From Planctomycetota bacterium (GTDB lineage Bacteria; Planctomycetota; UBA1135; UBA2386): DNA of 64,000 nucleotides. The stretch is taken from assembly GCA_947444055.1 (NCBI GenBank), contig CANEYR010000002.1, positions 62,001-126,000 of the forward strand, in the 5' to 3' direction. The translations under genes were made by a program, and so were the position numbers. Below the pieces are notes generated by a model. The model was given only the letters and a program-made list of their open reading frames with translations, was not told the DNA's origin and ran no database searches. Shown one piece after another: positions 15,779-24,331 of this stretch (position 1 is its first letter; the number at the start of each line of letters is the position of its first letter).

Positions 15779-18488
15779 CCGCCGTCCTGGCCGCCCGCGC
15801 TTTGGGTGGCTGGGGCCGGCGTTGCTGTTGGGCATTGTGCAGGCGGTCGCCGCCAGCACCTTGCACGCGCAGACGGTCACGCCGCAAGAGCCCGGCCGCC
15901 GCATCGACGGCAGCCGCATCGACGGCAGCCGCATCGACACGCCGCCACAGGAAGGTGGTGAGATCGTGCTCGATGAAGCGGTGCGCAAGATGCACCAAAA
16001 GCCGGTGCGGTCGCTGGTGTTCGTGAAGTCCGGCAAGGCGGGGGTGGCGCCGAGCCAGCTCGATCCGGCCGCGGCCGAGTCGTATGTGCGCGGCTTGCAG
16101 ACGCGAGTCGGCCAGCCATTCGAAGCGCGCAAGGTCACCGCCGACTGCAACAACCTCTGGAGCGAGCGGCGCGTGGTTGTCAGCGCCTTTGGCGCGGAAG
16201 TCGACGGCGAGATCGCCATCACGTTCTTCGTGGAGTTGGAGGTCGAGGTCTACGCCGGCGTGGAGTTCGTTGGCCTCAATCACTTGGACCGGTTCACCGT
16301 CGATGGCTTGCTTGGGCTGTATCCCGATCGGCAGGTGACGCGCACCGAAGCCGAGGCGATGCGCAAGGTGCTGATGACTCGCTATCGCCGCGATGGCTAC
16401 GCGTTTTGCAGCGTTGCCATCGAGGACCTGCCATTGCCGGATGCGCCGACGGCGGCTGAGGGCCGGGCGAAGTCGGCGCAGCCGTTGCGCAGCTTGCGGT
16501 TTCGAATCGATGAGGGGCCAGCGGTGACCGTCGGCAACTTGTTGTTCCTCGGCAATGCGTCGTTTGCCGCCGATCCAGTGTTCGGCATGTTCGGCGTCGA
16601 CACGTATCTGGTGCGCGAAGCTCGCATCGAGAGTGATCCGCGGCGCGGGCTCGTCAGCGGTGGCGTCTACAGCCGCGAAGTGCTCGACGAAGACCTCGAT
16701 CGCCTGCGCCTGTTCTATCGCAGCCGCGGCTTTCTCGATGCGACGGTCGATGTCGCCGATGTGCGCTTCACGCACGATCGCACGCGAGCGGACCTGTCGT
16801 TCGTCATTGTCGAAGGCCCGCGCTATCGCATTCGTTCCCTGCGGATCGAGCACGTCGATGCCAATCAGCAGCCGCTGACCACCGCACCGCTCTACCAAGC
16901 GAGTGACATCGCGCGCGAAGTGAAGGTGACGCCGGGCGAGTTCTACGATCACGACGCGCTGCAGCGCGACGTGCTGGCGATCCAGGACTACTACGGTCGC
17001 CGCGGCCATCCGCCGTGGAACTATCCGGGCATGATCAACCGCCCGCAGGGTTGTCAGGTGTTCACTCCGGGCGAGACCTATGGGGTGGTGACGCCGGAGG
17101 TCGATGTCGTCTTCCAGGTCAGCGAAGGCGTTGCCAAGAAGCTGCGGGACGTCGTCATCCGCGGCAATCGCTTCACACGCGACCACGTCATTCGCCGCCG
17201 CTTTCGGGTGTTGCCCGGCGACCGCATCGACATGGTCGAAGTGAAGCGATCGCAGCGAGCGATCGAGCAGACGCGCTTCTTCCAGGACCCGACGACGCTG
17301 ATCGGGCCGCGGCTGCAGATCGAACCGGTGGCGAACGAACCTGACTACGTCGACCTTGGGCTCGATGTGACGGACGGGCCGACGGGGCAGCTGCGTTGGG
17401 GTGTTGGCATCAGCACGGGCCAGGGCGTGCAGGCGCAGATCACCTACAACAAGAGCAACTTCGATCTGTGGAACCCGCCGAGCAGCCCCAACCCGATCAC
17501 CGTCATCTCCGAGATTCTCGACAACCAGGCGTTCCACGGGGGCGGCCAGAACTTCGGCATGTTGCTGGCACCGGGTAGTCGCCAGAGCCAGTTTCAGTTG
17601 ACCTTCGTCGAGCCCGACGTGTTTCGCCAGTTCCTCGATACGCACGAGCTGCGCGTTAGTGGTCGCCGCCTGATCCGACGTTTGCCCGATGGCTACACGT
17701 CGGACGTGCTGGGGGCGGAGGTCGGCCTGTCGCGCAACTTCACTGACCACTTCAACGCCGGCATCTCCGTGCGCCAAGAGTCAGTGGAAGTGGATGCGCT
17801 GGCCTCCGACGCGACGTCTTTGGCGTTCGATGCCGAAGGCCAGACCGAATTGCGCGGCGGGCGCCTGTCAGCCCGTTACCGCGACTACGACGATCCCTTG
17901 CGTCCGACTGCCGGCTTCGACCTCAGTCTGTCGTGGGACATTGTCGGCGGGCCGTTCGGTGGCGAAGAGAGCCTGACCAAGTGGACCCACGCCGCGCACC
18001 TTTACGTGCCGGTGACGGAGAACGAGATGGGGCATCGCACGGTGTTGCACCTCGAGCACTTCGTTGGCTTTGCGAACGAGTTCGGCGGCAGCGATGACGT
18101 CTTCTTGACCGAACGCTTCTACCTCGGCGGCCCCAATCTGCGTGGCTTCGACTTCCGGCGCGCTGGCCCCAAGCAGTTCGGTCGTCCGATCGGTGGCGAA
18201 GCGACCTACACCGCGACCGCAGAAGTGTTCTTCCCGTTGATCGCGACGCGACTCGAAGGCGAAGTGCGCGACCGCGAACTGCTGCGGTGGCTGGTGTTCA
18301 CCGACATTGGGCTGCTCGGCCTGTCCCCTAGCGACTCGACGTTTCGCGAAGTGCGCGCGGCCTCGGGTATCGGCCTGCGCATCGAGATCCCGCTGCTCGA
18401 GATCCCCATCGCGCTCGACCTCGGCTGGCCGTGGCTCTACGAAGAGAGCGACGATCGTCGGCAGCTCTACTTCTCGATCAGTCGATGA
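15741..18488 (+). CDS. bamA: Omp85-family outer-membrane protein (BamA/TamA-like)
   Basis: About 915 residues. A signal peptide (WLGPALLLGIVQAVAASTLHA) is followed by a Pro/Arg region with a 15-bp repeat (RIDGS copies). Several POTRA domains come next (for example VFVKSGKAG, VEFVGLNHLDRFTVDGLLG and IRGNRFTRDHVIRRRFRVLPGD), then a C-terminal 16-strand barrel with the hallmark FYLGGPNLRGFDFRRAGP (the VRGF loop as LRGF). It inserts beta-barrel proteins into the outer membrane. No ATG lies in a suitable place: the frame reaches back into dnaB, and the signal peptide is preceded only by TTG (15741) or CTG (15762), so the start is uncertain. It overlaps the Nudix gene start by 4 bp (ATGA). BamA is the likelier identity, but TamA-like proteins share this layout. 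Confidence 0.85.
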   Translation: MRTTPDGLNRCSDRRPGRPRFGWLGPALLLGIVQAVAASTLHAQTVTPQEPGRRIDGSRIDGSRIDTPPQEGGEIVLDEAVRKMHQKPVRSLVFVKSGKAGVAPSQLDPAAAESYVRGLQTRVGQPFEARKVTADCNNLWSERRVVVSAFGAEVDGEIAITFFVELEVEVYAGVEFVGLNHLDRFTVDGLLGLYPDRQVTRTEAEAMRKVLMTRYRRDGYAFCSVAIEDLPLPDAPTAAEGRAKSAQPLRSLRFRIDEGPAVTVGNLLFLGNASFAADPVFGMFGVDTYLVREARIESDPRRGLVSGGVYSREVLDEDLDRLRLFYRSRGFLDATVDVADVRFTHDRTRADLSFVIVEGPRYRIRSLRIEHVDANQQPLTTAPLYQASDIAREVKVTPGEFYDHDALQRDVLAIQDYYGRRGHPPWNYPGMINRPQGCQVFTPGETYGVVTPEVDVVFQVSEGVAKKLRDVVIRGNRFTRDHVIRRRFRVLPGDRIDMVEVKRSQRAIEQTRFFQDPTTLIGPRLQIEPVANEPDYVDLGLDVTDGPTGQLRWGVGISTGQGVQAQITYNKSNFDLWNPPSSPNPITVISEILDNQAFHGGGQNFGMLLAPGSRQSQFQLTFVEPDVFRQFLDTHELRVSGRRLIRRLPDGYTSDVLGAEVGLSRNFTDHFNAGISVRQESVEVDALASDATSLAFDAEGQTELRGGRLSARYRDYDDPLRPTAGFDLSLSWDIVGGPFGGEESLTKWTHAAHLYVPVTENEMGHRTVLHLEHFVGFANEFGGSDDVFLTERFYLGGPNLRGFDFRRAGPKQFGRPIGGEATYTATAEVFFPLIATRLEGEVRDRELLRWLVFTDIGLLGLSPSDSTFREVRAASGIGLRIEIPLLEIPIALDLGWPWLYEESDDRRQLYFSISR
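15900..15938 (+). repeat. 15-bp tandem repeat in the N-terminal region of the Omp85 gene
   Basis: CGCATCGACGGCAGC occurs twice exactly (15900-15914, 15915-15929), and a third partial copy CGCATCGAC follows. It encodes RIDGS-RIDGS-RID just after the signal peptide. Confidence 0.9.
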
Positions 18489-19048
18489 ACCAGCGCCGAT
18501 CGTTCACACCGTTCTCCCGGTTGTCGCGCGAGGTGCTGGTCGACAACCCTTGGCATCGCTACTGCCGCGACCGGTATGTGCAGGCCGATGGCAGCGAGGG
18601 CACTTACTACTACATCGACATGCCGGGCAGCAGCGCGGCGATCCCGGTGTTTGACGACGGCTCCACCATGTTGGTCCGCGTGCACCGCTACTTGTTGGCG
18701 ACGGATCTGTGGGAGTTTCCGATTGGCGGCATGCGACCTGGCGAGCAGGCCCAGCTCGTCGCGCAGAAGGAGCTGCACGAAGAAGCTGGTGTCGTCGCCA
18801 GCGAGTGGACGCCGCTCGGTCGCTTCGCCCCGTACAAGGGTGTGTCGAACGAGGTCTGCCACGTCTTCCTCGCGCGCGGGCTTCGCATCGAGCAGCAAGA
18901 CCTTGAGCCGAGCGAACGCATCACCGCGCACCGGATGCCCTTCTTGGACGCGCGGCGGTTGTTGATGGAACAAGAACTCGGCGACGGCCAGTCGATGGTG
19001 GGCTTGATGTTGCTGGATCGTTGGCTGGCTGCAGGCAACCGGCTGTGA
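18485..19048 (+). CDS. Nudix hydrolase (ADP-ribose pyrophosphatase-like)
   Basis: A 187-residue Nudix enzyme. The Nudix box is at residues 81-103: G-GMRPG-E, then seven residues, then KELHEEAGV, which fits G-x5-E-x7-R/K-E-U-x-E-E-x-G-U. The arginine before the first catalytic glutamate is lysine here. The layout, with FPIGGMRPGE and a preceding strand VHRYLLATDLWE, resembles ADP-ribose pyrophosphatases (NudF-type), which split nucleoside diphosphate sugars. It overlaps the Omp85 gene before it and the LOG gene after it by 4 bp each, so the three are translated together. The true substrate cannot be told from the sequence. Confidence 0.9.
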   Translation: MNQRRSFTPFSRLSREVLVDNPWHRYCRDRYVQADGSEGTYYYIDMPGSSAAIPVFDDGSTMLVRVHRYLLATDLWEFPIGGMRPGEQAQLVAQKELHEEAGVVASEWTPLGRFAPYKGVSNEVCHVFLARGLRIEQQDLEPSERITAHRMPFLDARRLLMEQELGDGQSMVGLMLLDRWLAAGNRL

Positions 19049-19656
19049 ACGCGGCGTCGACGTCGCGCCCGTTCCGGGTCACGGTGTATGCGGCGTCCAG
19101 CGAACGCATTGATCGTGCCTACGGCGTGGTCGCCGAAGAACTGGGCCGACTCATCGGCGCGCGCGGCTGGGATCTTGTCTGGGGCGGCGGTCGCTTTGGC
19201 CTGATGGGGGCGGTGTCGCGCGGCGCGCGAAGTGCCGGTGGGCGCACGCTAGGTGTCATATTGCAGCAGTTCATCGACAAGAACGTGCACTGCGAAGCGG
19301 CGCACGAAATGGCGTCGGTGCAGGACATGCGCTCGCGCAAGCGCGGCCTCGACGAAGGTGGCGATTGCTTCATCGCGCTGCCGGGAGGGCTTGGCACGCT
19401 CGAAGAGTTGCTCGAGATCCTGTCGTTCAAGCAGCTCGGCTTTCATGGCAAGCCGGTGATCGTGTTGAACACCATGGGCTACTGGCAACCGTTGCTCGAC
19501 ATGCTCGAGCGCGGGCTGCAACAGGGCTTCATCCAGGAGCACTTCCGGGGGCTGTGGTCGGTGGCGGCAACCCCAGCCGAAGCGATTGCGCAGATCGAGC
19601 GCGCCGAGGCTTGGCGCGCCAAAGCCACCGATGCGCGCGGCGGCGGCACCGGCTGA
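19045..19656 (+). CDS. LOG-family protein (TIGR00730, nucleoside 5'-monophosphate phosphoribohydrolase-like)
   Basis: A 203-residue Rossmann-fold protein. It has the family motif PGGLGTLEE (113-121) and upstream VWGGGRFGLMGAV (about 45-57) and MRSRKRG (95-101). LOG proteins hydrolyse the N-glycosidic bond of nucleoside monophosphates, releasing a base and ribose 5-phosphate; older annotations call them lysine decarboxylases. The start is GTG at 19045 inside GTGA shared with the Nudix gene. The pairing with a Nudix enzyme suggests nucleotide clean-up or salvage. It ends 17 bp before the convergent CBS gene. Confidence 0.9.
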   Translation: MNAASTSRPFRVTVYAASSERIDRAYGVVAEELGRLIGARGWDLVWGGGRFGLMGAVSRGARSAGGRTLGVILQQFIDKNVHCEAAHEMASVQDMRSRKRGLDEGGDCFIALPGGLGTLEELLEILSFKQLGFHGKPVIVLNTMGYWQPLLDMLERGLQQGFIQEHFRGLWSVAATPAEAIAQIERAEAWRAKATDARGGGTG

Positions 19657-19672
19657 ACGACGAGTGCGCGCC

Positions 19673-20080
19673 TTACGGGCGACGCAGCGCGCGCGCGAAG
19701 ATGTCGGAGGTGCTGAGCACACCGATCACGGTGGTGCCGTCGAGCACTGGCATGCGTCGCACGCCACCCATGCGCATCAGGTTGATGCAGTCGCGCAGGT
19801 TGGTCTGCGCGGGCACACAGATCGCGGGCCGAGTCATGACGTCGCTGACGCGCAGTTCGCCGAGCACGGCTGGATCCTGGCTGCCCAGCAGATTGACGAT
19901 GTCCTTGCTGGTGATGATGCCAGGCAGATCGCCGGGGTCGTCACCGGCAACGAGCAACGCCCGGATGCCGTGGGATGCCATATGTTCGCCGGCGACCCGC
20001 AGGTTCTCGTGTGCGGTGGTCCACTGCACGTTGGTGTTCATCACTTCGCGAGCGCGCAAGTGGTGCAAGTTTTCGGTCAT
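19673..20080 (-). CDS. CBS-domain pair protein
   Basis: A 135-residue protein made of two CBS motifs (about 12-65 and 77-130). Typical residues are REVMN, HGIRALLV, GIITSKDIVNLL, VSDVMTRP, GGVRRMPVLD and GVLSTSDIF. CBS pairs bind adenosine nucleotides and act as energy sensors, usually controlling a partner enzyme. The start is ATG at 20080, which overlaps the stop of the FapA-like gene upstream by 4 bp, so the two form one minus-strand unit. It ends convergently with the LOG gene. Confidence 0.9.
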   Translation of the reverse strand: MTENLHHLRAREVMNTNVQWTTAHENLRVAGEHMASHGIRALLVAGDDPGDLPGIITSKDIVNLLGSQDPAVLGELRVSDVMTRPAICVPAQTNLRDCINLMRMGGVRRMPVLDGTTVIGVLSTSDIFARALRRP

Positions 20081-21387
20081 GGCAGCGCCTCTTCGATCGT
20101 GGTGTCGTCGTTCGCGGACCATCGATAGCGAACACCCTTGCGGGTGCTGTCGTTGATCCACGAGCGTTCGCCGAATGTCAGACGCACACCGACGTGCAAG
20201 GTGTCGATCACTTCGATCTGCGCGGTCTGCAGCAGTTCGCGTTGTTGCTGGCGCAGCCGCAAGCGTTCCTCAAGGGTGGCGTCGCCGACCCGGAGGCCAG
20301 CTCGCTCTGCCTTGCCGGGGCTCTTGCCATTTGCCGCCAGCGCTTGCTGCGCGCGTTCGGCGACCTTGCTTTCGTGGTTGGTTGTGCGCACCAAGTTGGC
20401 GATGCCTGCCAGCATGTCGCCGACCACGAAGTGCGTGGCGGCGCCGTTGGCGGTGCCGGCTGTGCGGACCGAGATGCGCTGTGTCACGCGCGCCTCCCCG
20501 CCGAACACCGTGCCGCGGCCACTGTGCGCGAGCAGTTGATTGGCGCGGATACGACAGTGAGTTGCCTGGTCGCCGACCACGACGTTGCCGCCCGCCTCAA
20601 GCGAAGCCGAGGTCGCGTGGCGACAGGCGACATCGAGCGTGGCGCGGGCGGCGGCATGCATTCCCTGCACGCCTTGGTCGATGCGCAGGCTGCCGCCCGC
20701 TTGTACGCAGCCATCGAACACCGAACCCAGCACGTGCAGATCGCCCTGGGCGTTGGCGTTCATGCCGAGTTGCACATCGCCGCGCACCACGATCGAACCG
20801 TCGCTGTGCAGGTTGCCGCTCGCTAGGTCGACATCGGCCCCATGCTCATAGAGGGCCACCACATCGATCTGGCGACCGTCCTGCAGCAACACCCCGCTGC
20901 GGGTGGCCAGCAAGCGCTCGCCGTCGACGCGAATGCCGGCGCCAAAGCGGGTGGCCAAGGCCTTGCCTGGTTTCGGCGCGAGCACGGCACCGTGCACGTC
21001 GCGACCGGCGCACCCGGGCGTTGGCGCGACGACGCGAGCGATCGGTTGGCCTGAGGTCTTCGGCACCAGGAAGTGGCGCTCGTGAAAATCGATGCTGCCG
21101 TCTGCCCGCAATTCGCCCGGCAACGGGTTGCCCGCGGGCAAGCCTTCGAGCCGGCCGTCTTCCCCGGGCACCGGGGCAAGGCCGCGTGCCAGCATCGCTT
21201 GCCCGTGGAACGCTGCATCCGCAACACTCTGGGCAAACGCCGCAACGGCTGCGTCGTCGATGCCGTGCACGATGCGCGCCGCGGTGAGCGCGAGCAGCAC
21301 GTCTTGCTTGCTCATGGCGGGGCCGGCCGTCGCGGTGGCGAAGGCGAACAGGCCTCTCTCGGTGGTCGTGATGCGCAGGCGTGCCAC
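20077..21387 (-). CDS. FapA/DUF342 family protein
   Basis: A 436-residue protein with the DUF342 (FapA-like) layout. An N-terminal region carries DGSIDFHERHFLVPK and GQPIARVVAPTPGCAGRDVHG, followed by a right-handed beta-helix in which Gly recurs at regular spacing (HSDGSIVVRGDVQLGM, AGGSLRIDQGVQG, LEAGGNVVVG). A C-terminal helical segment rich in Arg, Glu and Gln (about 340-395) and a small tail complete it. The start is GTG at 21387. FapA proteins are cytoplasmic and polymer-forming or membrane-associated, and their role is poorly known. It is coupled to a CBS protein, and three 15-bp repeats lie just upstream of its start. Confidence 0.82.
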   Translation of the reverse strand: MARLRITTTERGLFAFATATAGPAMSKQDVLLALTAARIVHGIDDAAVAAFAQSVADAAFHGQAMLARGLAPVPGEDGRLEGLPAGNPLPGELRADGSIDFHERHFLVPKTSGQPIARVVAPTPGCAGRDVHGAVLAPKPGKALATRFGAGIRVDGERLLATRSGVLLQDGRQIDVVALYEHGADVDLASGNLHSDGSIVVRGDVQLGMNANAQGDLHVLGSVFDGCVQAGGSLRIDQGVQGMHAAARATLDVACRHATSASLEAGGNVVVGDQATHCRIRANQLLAHSGRGTVFGGEARVTQRISVRTAGTANGAATHFVVGDMLAGIANLVRTTNHESKVAERAQQALAANGKSPGKAERAGLRVGDATLEERLRLRQQQRELLQTAQIEVIDTLHVGVRLTFGERSWINDSTRKGVRYRWSANDDTTIEEALP

Positions 21388-21413
21388 GCCCCTTCATCGG
21401 CGGCCATGCACGC

Positions 21414-21453
21414 TCTGCTGATGGCAGGTCTGCTGATGCCCGCTCTGCTGATG
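21414..21453. repeat. 15-bp period repeat upstream of the FapA-like gene
   Basis: TCTGCTGATG occurs at 21414, 21429 and 21444, exactly 15 bp apart. It lies in the 70-bp gap between the FapA-like gene and the next gene of the same strand, in the likely leader of the FapA-like mRNA. Confidence 0.85.
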
Positions 21454-21457
21454 GCGA

Positions 21458-23314
21458 CTACAGCAGCAACACGGTGCTGGCAGCAGTTAGCCACGGCGCT
21501 TGCCCATTGCGCAGCACGACCGCTTGCAGGCCCACTTCGAGGCCGACCAACGGTGGCGCACTCGGCAGCGTGAACACCATCCGCGCCGGTTCGCCCGTTG
21601 GCGTCGATGGCACCGGCACGGTGACCAGGCCCACCGCATCGAGCAGCAGTTCGCCAAGGCCAGGGACCGGCACCGGGCTCGTCGCTAGGCGGCCCACACC
21701 GAGCACGGCGAGGGCTGTCGCTGGCACCGGCAAGACGATCCGCAAGTTGCCGTTCCTTGGCTGCACTCGGCGGAACTCAGGGAACTGGGCGAATGGGATC
21801 ACTTCGGGCAGTGCCGAGAAAACCAACAGCTCGTTCCCGCTGATCACGCGGCAGCTCTCGCTGTTGGCGCGAATGCCCATGATCGGACCAGGCAAGGTCT
21901 GTTGCGACCAAGTGCCGCCTTGGGCGCCAAAGCCAAAGGCCGAGCCGCCGTCGATGACCAGTGCCGCCGTTCGCCAGATCTGCACTTGCGGCGTGCTGGT
22001 GCCACTGCGCGTGATGGTCTGCCACCGCGCCGAGCGGCTGTCGAACGCGAACAGATGCGTGGCATCAAAGGCTAGCAGTGGCGCGCTCGCTGTGTTTGAG
22101 GTGAAGGCCAAGCCGGGTCGCGCTAACGGCACGAAGGTGCCGCTGCGCGCAGCGAACGCCAACAGGCCGGTGTTCGTCAGCAGGGCTGCACTCGTCGTGG
22201 TCATGGCCGGATCGATGGGCAGTGCCGAGGCCGGGGCGGGATGCCAAATCCCAGTCAGCCCCGAGAACAGCATGGGGTGGCCGGTGGCTGCAGGGCGTGC
22301 AAAGGCGATGGTGCCGGCGGCGCCTTGGCTAGTGGTTGCGACCACTTGCGTGGCCACGCGGTCGTTGACGGCACTGTAAGCATGCAGGCCTTGGGCATCG
22401 GCGAGCAGCGCCACGCTGGTGCCAGCCGTGAGTGTGGCACCGGCCGCGGCGACTCTCGTGAACGCGCCCGTGATCGCTGAGAACGCCACGCTGTCGGTGG
22501 TCGTCGTCGCGAGCGCGAAGAGATCGTTGGCCACCGCCGTGCTGGCGCCGCCTGCGAACGCAGTGAAGCGGTTCTGCAGGCTTGAGTATCCCAGCATGCG
22601 GTTGGCGTCGAACCACAGGCCCCAGTCATCGCCGCGCACGAACGTGGCCGCCGCTGGCAGGCGCGCCGTGCTCCACGTTCTGGCGTTGCCGCTGAACGCA
22701 TGCACGCCGCCGTTGCTGAACGCCATCGCCGCGGTGCCGTCGCAGCTCAGCTGCAGCGCGGTTGCCGAGGTCGGCAGCACGAGGTCGAGCCACTGGCCGG
22801 TCTCGGCGTCATAGCCGGAGAGCACGTTGCTGTCGGCGATCAGCGCGACGTGCCGTTGCACCGCCGAATGGAACGCGGCACCAACACTGCGCGTGGTCCA
22901 AGTGCCGACGAACGCGCTGAAGGCATGCAGTTGCGTGCCATCCAACACGAGCACAACGGAGTCATTGGTGTTGCTGGCTGGGTTGAGCACGAGCGCACTG
23001 GCGGACACCGGCAACGACTCGAAACGCCCGCGATACGACGAGAAGGCCGTGATGCCGGCGGCACCGACGGCGACCAGGCAATCGTTGAACACGCGGATCG
23101 CCGAGCTGCCCACGGTGGTGACGCGCCATTCGCGAGTGACCGCCGACCACGCGTGCAGTTGGCCGGCCTCGTGGTAGCAGATGGTCTTGCCGACGTTGCC
23201 GACGCTGCTGATGGCCACGCCATTGGCGACGTGCAGGTTGCTCCAGGCCGCAGTCGCTTGGCCCCGTGCGAGGGCGAACAGCGTGAGGGTCAGCAAGGCG
23301 GCGGGAAGGCGCAT
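21458..23314 (-). CDS. secreted repeat protein, possible beta-propeller, with planctomycete-type C-terminal domain
   Basis: A 618-residue exported protein. A signal peptide (MRLPAALLTLTLFALARGQA) is followed by about twelve degenerate repeats of roughly 40-45 residues. Each repeat has a core of the form hydrophobic-AFSA-x2-G-x-W/F (LHAWSAVTREW, ITAFSSYRGRF, LHAFSAFVGTW, VHAFSGNARTW, MLGYSSLQNRF, LFAFDSRSARW, AFGFGAQGGTW). This periodicity suggests one or two beta-propellers. The last 95 residues form a separate beta-rich domain ending in LVGLEVGLQAVVL. The start is ATG at 23314; earlier in-frame codons lack a signal peptide at the right place. Function is unknown; it may bind a ligand at the cell surface. 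Confidence 0.65.
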   Translation of the reverse strand: MRLPAALLTLTLFALARGQATAAWSNLHVANGVAISSVGNVGKTICYHEAGQLHAWSAVTREWRVTTVGSSAIRVFNDCLVAVGAAGITAFSSYRGRFESLPVSASALVLNPASNTNDSVVLVLDGTQLHAFSAFVGTWTTRSVGAAFHSAVQRHVALIADSNVLSGYDAETGQWLDLVLPTSATALQLSCDGTAAMAFSNGGVHAFSGNARTWSTARLPAAATFVRGDDWGLWFDANRMLGYSSLQNRFTAFAGGASTAVANDLFALATTTTDSVAFSAITGAFTRVAAAGATLTAGTSVALLADAQGLHAYSAVNDRVATQVVATTSQGAAGTIAFARPAATGHPMLFSGLTGIWHPAPASALPIDPAMTTTSAALLTNTGLLAFAARSGTFVPLARPGLAFTSNTASAPLLAFDATHLFAFDSRSARWQTITRSGTSTPQVQIWRTAALVIDGGSAFGFGAQGGTWSQQTLPGPIMGIRANSESCRVISGNELLVFSALPEVIPFAQFPEFRRVQPRNGNLRIVLPVPATALAVLGVGRLATSPVPVPGLGELLLDAVGLVTVPVPSTPTGEPARMVFTLPSAPPLVGLEVGLQAVVLRNGQAPWLTAASTVLLL

Positions 23315-23470
23315 GGAACGAGAGTGCGGACGATAGCAGGACGCCTGTGCTACTGGGTTTGCCCCCGGCGGGCGAGCGTGGTGGACCGGCTGCGCGCAGC
23401 GATGACGCATTCGGGACGTCGATGGCAAGGCCGCCACTGTGCTGCCTCATTCCCATTCGCCTCGCTGTCG

Positions 23471-24331
23471 ATGAACGGAGCGATGGAGACCGCAACTTCG
23501 GACCTCTCGCGGGTGTTCGCTCGGCTCATTGCCGATCGCAAGCTCGAACTGCCTCCGCTGCCAGCGACGGCGGCCGAGGTGATGTCGCTCTGCCAGCAGG
23601 AGGCGACCGACGCGGCGAAGTTGTCGGCGGTGATTCATCGCGACCAGACGATCGCGTCCAACGTGCTGCGCGTCGCCAACTCGGCGGCCTACGCCGGACC
23701 AGTGGCGTGTTCCTCGTTGCAACAAGCGGTCAGTCGCCTGGGCCTGCAGTTGATCACCGAGATCGCGATGGCGGTGTCGGTGCGGGGCCGCATGTTCGCC
23801 AACCCGGCTTGCAAGGAACTGCTCGGCTTCTTGTGGAAGCACTCGGTCATCACGGGCTTCTACACGAAGGAGATCGCGCGGCTGCGCCGGCGCAACGTCG
23901 AGATTGCGTTCCTGTGCGGGCTGTTGCACGACGTTGGCAAGGCGTGCCTGCTCAACAGTGTCGACAAGGCAATCGGCAAGGCCGACATGGCGCTGTCGAT
24001 GGATGCCCTGCTGGCAGCGCTCGAACACCAGCACATCGCTGCGGGCGGCTTGCTCGCAAAGGAATGGAAGCTGCCCGACCAGATCGCCGAGGCGATCTTG
24101 TGTCACCACGACCCGGCGACGGCCACGCGCTTTGCGGACATGGCGATGACGGTCGCGCTCGCGGACCAGCTTGCCCACCACGTAGTGCCAACGCGGCTGG
24201 CGGTGCCACCTACCGAAGAGCAGTTGCTGCAGCATCCGGTTCTGGTCGGTCTCAACATCTACCCAGACCAACTGGACGGCCTGCTGAAGATGAAGGAACG
24301 CGCGCTGTTGGTGACGGAGGGCATGGCGTGA
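23471..24331 (+). CDS. HDOD-domain signalling protein
   Basis: A 286-residue protein that is one HDOD domain. Features include LPPLPATAAEVMSLCQ near the N terminus, DQTIASNVLRVANSAAY, LQQAVSRLGLQLITEIAMA and GLLHDVGKA, where the HD pair is still present (about His153-Asp154). A C-terminal helical part contains AILCHHDP. HDOD proteins act in signalling and normally lack catalysis; here the HD and HHD residues remain, so phosphohydrolase activity cannot be excluded. The start could be ATG 23471 or 23483; the GGAG at 23477-23480 is too close to the second. It overlaps the next gene (transhydrogenase) by 4 bp (GTGA). Confidence 0.85.
   Translation: MNGAMETATSDLSRVFARLIADRKLELPPLPATAAEVMSLCQQEATDAAKLSAVIHRDQTIASNVLRVANSAAYAGPVACSSLQQAVSRLGLQLITEIAMAVSVRGRMFANPACKELLGFLWKHSVITGFYTKEIARLRRRNVEIAFLCGLLHDVGKACLLNSVDKAIGKADMALSMDALLAALEHQHIAAGGLLAKEWKLPDQIAEAILCHHDPATATRFADMAMTVALADQLAHHVVPTRLAVPPTEEQLLQHPVLVGLNIYPDQLDGLLKMKERALLVTEGMA

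Noticed and set aside
15672-17777. Long antisense frame opposite the Omp85 gene
   Set aside because: Same shadow effect; no family motif and no ribosome site, while the + strand encodes POTRA and barrel motifs.
22700-23470. Upstream in-frame extension of the HDOD gene over the divergent propeller gene
   Set aside because: The extension has shadow composition and overlaps the signal peptide and most of the first repeats of the minus-strand gene; the HDOD domain begins only after 23471.
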